A DNA stretch of 64,000 nucleotides from Scatophagus argus (Eukaryota; Chordata; Actinopteri; Scatophagidae), in assembly GCF_020382885.2 (NCBI RefSeq), contig NC_058496.1, positions 24,160,501 through 24,224,500 of the forward strand. Reading direction: 5' to 3'. The translations under genes were made by a program, and so were the position numbers. Below are positions 60,610 to 64,000 of this stretch, piece by piece; positions within the stretch are counted from its first letter, which is position 1; the number at the start of each line of letters is the position of its first letter. Under the pieces are notes generated by a model, which saw only the letters and a program-made list of their open reading frames with translations, was not told the origin of the DNA and did not search any database.

Positions 60610-63600
60610 GGGCAAAAGAATACCTGTTCTCACCTGACAGTCAGAAATACTACCAACCGTATACAGGACAGCTTCATAATTAACCTGAACATGATCCTCT
60701 TAAAACTTGTAAAGTAGTAAGCACATAAGAATAAGATATAAAACTGTTCACAGATTCACAGAATTATCAGGCTGTTTATGAGTATCAGCTGATGTGTATC
60801 ACTCAATAATGGGTGCGTCAATTAATATTTTTACATTTTACATACACACTATGAATCAAATGTCTTTATGTAATGTAGAGAGAGTTGCTGACAGAGATAA
60901 ACTGCAGCTATATGGAAGTTTGAATCACTTTTCAACTCAGTGTTTTCAATGCTCATAAGTTTGCTACCTTAATTCAGCCTCACTACTCTCATCAGCGTTT
61001 GCAGCCATATGAGGCTGCTGGATTTGTGCCCATGAACTCTAACTAATAACTTAAAGCGGGATAAACTTATTAGCAGGTGAACATGTAGAACACTGTGGAA
61101 CATTTATCAGCCAAAGAGCTAAATCTTTCTCACAGGAGATAGTGAAGATCAAACCCGAGGTAAAAGAAGACTGGTATTCTACTATCTCTATCTACTATCT
61201 TCCATCTTCAAGTTCGCTTTATCTTTGCTCCACTCAAACAGAACAGAGGCATAAGAGAAAGAAAAAATAAGAGAGAGAAAAATACCACCAAAAAAATACC
61301 ACTGTGTTTTTTCATGATCTTTGCCAGTACTACAGATTCAATGAGGATTCTGCTCAAAGCCAATTTGCTTTGATTTTTCCCCACAAACACAACCTTAATG
61401 GGTTCTTTGGAAAACCCACATTACTGTATCTCATCATTGTTGGAGTGTAGGAAATCAACCTATTTATGAAACTCACACACTGAGGGGAAGAGGAACACAA
61501 AGCTGGAACAAAGGACATCCTCCCTCTTTTAACACAAGGGCTGTACTTCCAGGAATAAGTCTGAGCCTGTAAGGGGGGCATCCGAATGAAGGCGCACCCC
61601 AGCCAGACAGAGACAGATGATGCAGCCAGAAGGGGTGGCAACTACGATGGATGCAGTCAAATTCACAGTGTGACACATGTTTATTGCAATCTTCAGAATA
61701 TTTATGCAGTACTGAAGAAGACAACCTTGTTGTGTAGAAACCAAACAGCTGATAAATTCCAAAATAGAAATGGGGCAATAAATCAAAATTTTATTCAATG
61801 TAACAGAAAATAATTTATCTGTGGAAGGTCAATAAGGTTGTTAACTGAACAAATGTTTGCCCAGGAGCTGAGATTTCTACCACAATAACTCACTTTCAAA
61901 GAGAAGTCCACATTATTCCTCATTAATCAGAACTAACTAACTGAAATAATACACACAAATGTTAAAACAATAATTAATCACATTATACTGGTATTTGCTT
62001 ATATTTTACAAGTATTTCAATCTCATTTTCCATCATTTGACAGTTCCATCAAGTCAAATGTGCCTAGAACTGGGCCCTATATTTACATATACTTTTAACT
62101 CACCTCCAAGACTTCTCCTCAAGCAAGACTTGTGCTTGTGTTTAAACAAAAAGGATTTCACACTTCAACAAAGTCTCTGTTGGTTCTGGTTATCCGCTTT
62201 GTTCAGTGATGACGATTCCACAGCATTGTCACTGTGAACTCATTTTTCCTCTCATCTCAAACACCAATGGCACTGTTTAAAGCTGTCTGTGCTTTATGTG
62301 TGTGTGCACACCCGTGCTAATAACTGAATAAGGCCTTTTCTTTGTTGCACACATTGACCATCTCATAGCAATGTCAAATAAAGCCTGATAAAAAGAGCGG
62401 GAGAGTTAAAAAGATGAAGCTGAACAATCCTGAAGGTGTCTTGGGACTTTGGGGTTGCCTCATATTGGTACCTACAAAGACTGTACAGACTGCCAAAAAT
62501 CTAGGCAGATAAGAGCGGGAGAAAAATAGGAAAGAACCAGGAAATGACACTGAGTACACCGAGTGATGGAAGGTCTGTCAAACCAGACACCACAGCACAG
62601 TAAAAATAAACTATTTGAAGGACTCTAGGTATCTAGTATATAAATAGATTGATAAAATCAACCACTTAACACCACTCTTTTCAAGCATATTTCTAGCACG
62701 TTTTCCATATTCCTGTGATAGGACTGTACAACAACACAATACTGGTTCTTATGTGATGCCAACAGAGAGATAACAAGGCCAGGAGCTTTCAACCACAATA
62801 GCAGCACTTTGAGGCTGTAAAACAAAACCGTTAATGGATGAACAATAAAGAACTGGACTGGACTGATGATGGCAATGGAGGAATAGGCCACAATGTTAAG
62901 GTTGTCCTCTGCACGGCACCTAATTTAGGACATCTCAGACCCAGCTTGTCAGGCCTAGCTCAGCATTGTCAATGTCATGTCAGCCTCGGCTGGGCTTTGA
63001 GCTGAATGAGGACATACTGATATTAACAAGAATAATATCACCATAGCAGCATGTTGTGTTTGCACTATAGTTCAGCTGAGGCTGAAAGAAATTGCCTTGG
63101 ACACATTTTTATGTATTCAATCACAAACTAAGTCTTGAATAAGACCTGAACTATGTGGAACTAAAACCAAGCTAGCAATACATCGGAAGTCATACCATAT
63201 TCAGAGTGTCTCACAGGTATATTAAGAATAAATGTCTATCAGTTTGTTTCTCTACATTACTTTCTTACCCGTTGTAATTATTCTTGCCTTGAAGCTGAAA
63301 GACAACACTGGTGGCACTGACTACACTGGTGTGAAAGGATGCCCACATACTCATTGATACAGTGAAATGTGAACCCTTATTGATCCTTTTTGGAAAGTGC
63401 TCCCAATCCTTTGCCTTTGCAGGTCAAAAGTCTGGGTCAGCAGCAAAGCATCATTGATTCAGTTTATTAAAACCGTTTCCTTAAAAGTGCTATATCAACA
63501 TCAGTAAATTACCATGCTGATGTTGAGTCATTAGTGGAATTACACCATTGGCCGCCATCATTCAGAAGTGTACTTTCTAGAAGAAAAGACAAGAGCAGCA

Positions 63601-64000
63601 AACTTTGTTCTACAGCAAACTGAGATGTAGCGTAGTCCATTTTAATGCAAAAGATCTCAGATCTCAAAGGGATGTGCCACTGTGCACAGTAACACTGGTA
63701 TAATATTTAAGAAAAAAAAATGTTCCAACTAGTTGAAGTAATGCTGTCACAAAAGTGATGTACAGGCATACCAAGCACGGCTGACAGTGAACGCAACCTT
63801 GTTTCTGGCTCTACGGTGGAGGAGCTGGTTCCAAAAATGGGAACAAATTCAGAAGTGTGGAAGTGCTTTGGTTACAAAGATCAGTTGTGCAACGATCCAC
63901 TGTAATATGCAAGAAGTGCAAGTACAACAAAAGGCAATACAACAACCTCAAGCAGAAGCACCGAGCTGAGGATAAGGGGAACCAAAAATCCTGCGTGCAG
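60610..64000. other. Intergenic or upstream region, no gene seen
   Basis: No exon, RNA gene or named repeat could be supported. The frames at 61354-61813 on both strands overlap each other and have no domain. Confidence 0.4.

Overview
This window is nuclear DNA of a teleost fish, probably a percomorph. It is AT-rich and CpG-poor, with short phase-consistent introns, (CA)n tracts and several typical fish transposon families: tRNA-derived SINEs with a GGATGGAT tail, CR1/L2-type LINEs, Ty3/gypsy, Tc1 and hAT remnants. No prokaryotic gene organisation is present.

Layout. 1-340 is a decayed DNA transposon end. About 1,070-3,560 holds a weak candidate gene on the minus strand, with a CpG-rich 5' end, that I could not identify. 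10,450-10,960 is a CpG-rich, promoter-like block. 11,000-21,700 is mostly intergenic and dense in LINE/SINE/MITE copies. Two CC chemokine genes of the CCL19/CCL21 type lie in tandem on the plus strand (21,864-22,785 and 27,879-30,627). The second carries a deleted Ty3/gypsy element in intron 1 and encodes two extra cysteines. From 53,900 down to 35,572 on the minus strand is a complete rusc2 gene (RUN and SH3 domain-containing protein 2). I joined it from 12 coding exons whose phases all agree, giving 5,043 nt and 1,680 aa. 54,000-64,000 is upstream or intergenic DNA with transposon scraps.

In human, RUSC2, CCL19, CCL21 and CCL27 all lie in 9p13.3, so the rusc2-chemokine linkage here looks like conserved synteny and supports the CCL19/21 assignment. 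The genes are not expected to share a pathway: the chemokines are secreted guidance cues for leukocytes, while Rusc2 is a cytosolic adaptor in Rab-linked vesicle traffic.

The most unusual observations concern splice sites of rusc2 shaped by repeats. The polypyrimidine tract of the last acceptor is the (TTC)n tail of a SINE. A second SINE inserted within the first 20 nt of another intron, leaving the donor intact. A third acceptor, a NAGNAG, follows a long TG microsatellite instead of a pyrimidine tract. In the first chemokine gene, two ATCAG|GT donors 13 nt apart decide whether a C-terminal tail is encoded, and a perfect IRF-type GAAANNGAAA motif lies just upstream of its TATA box.
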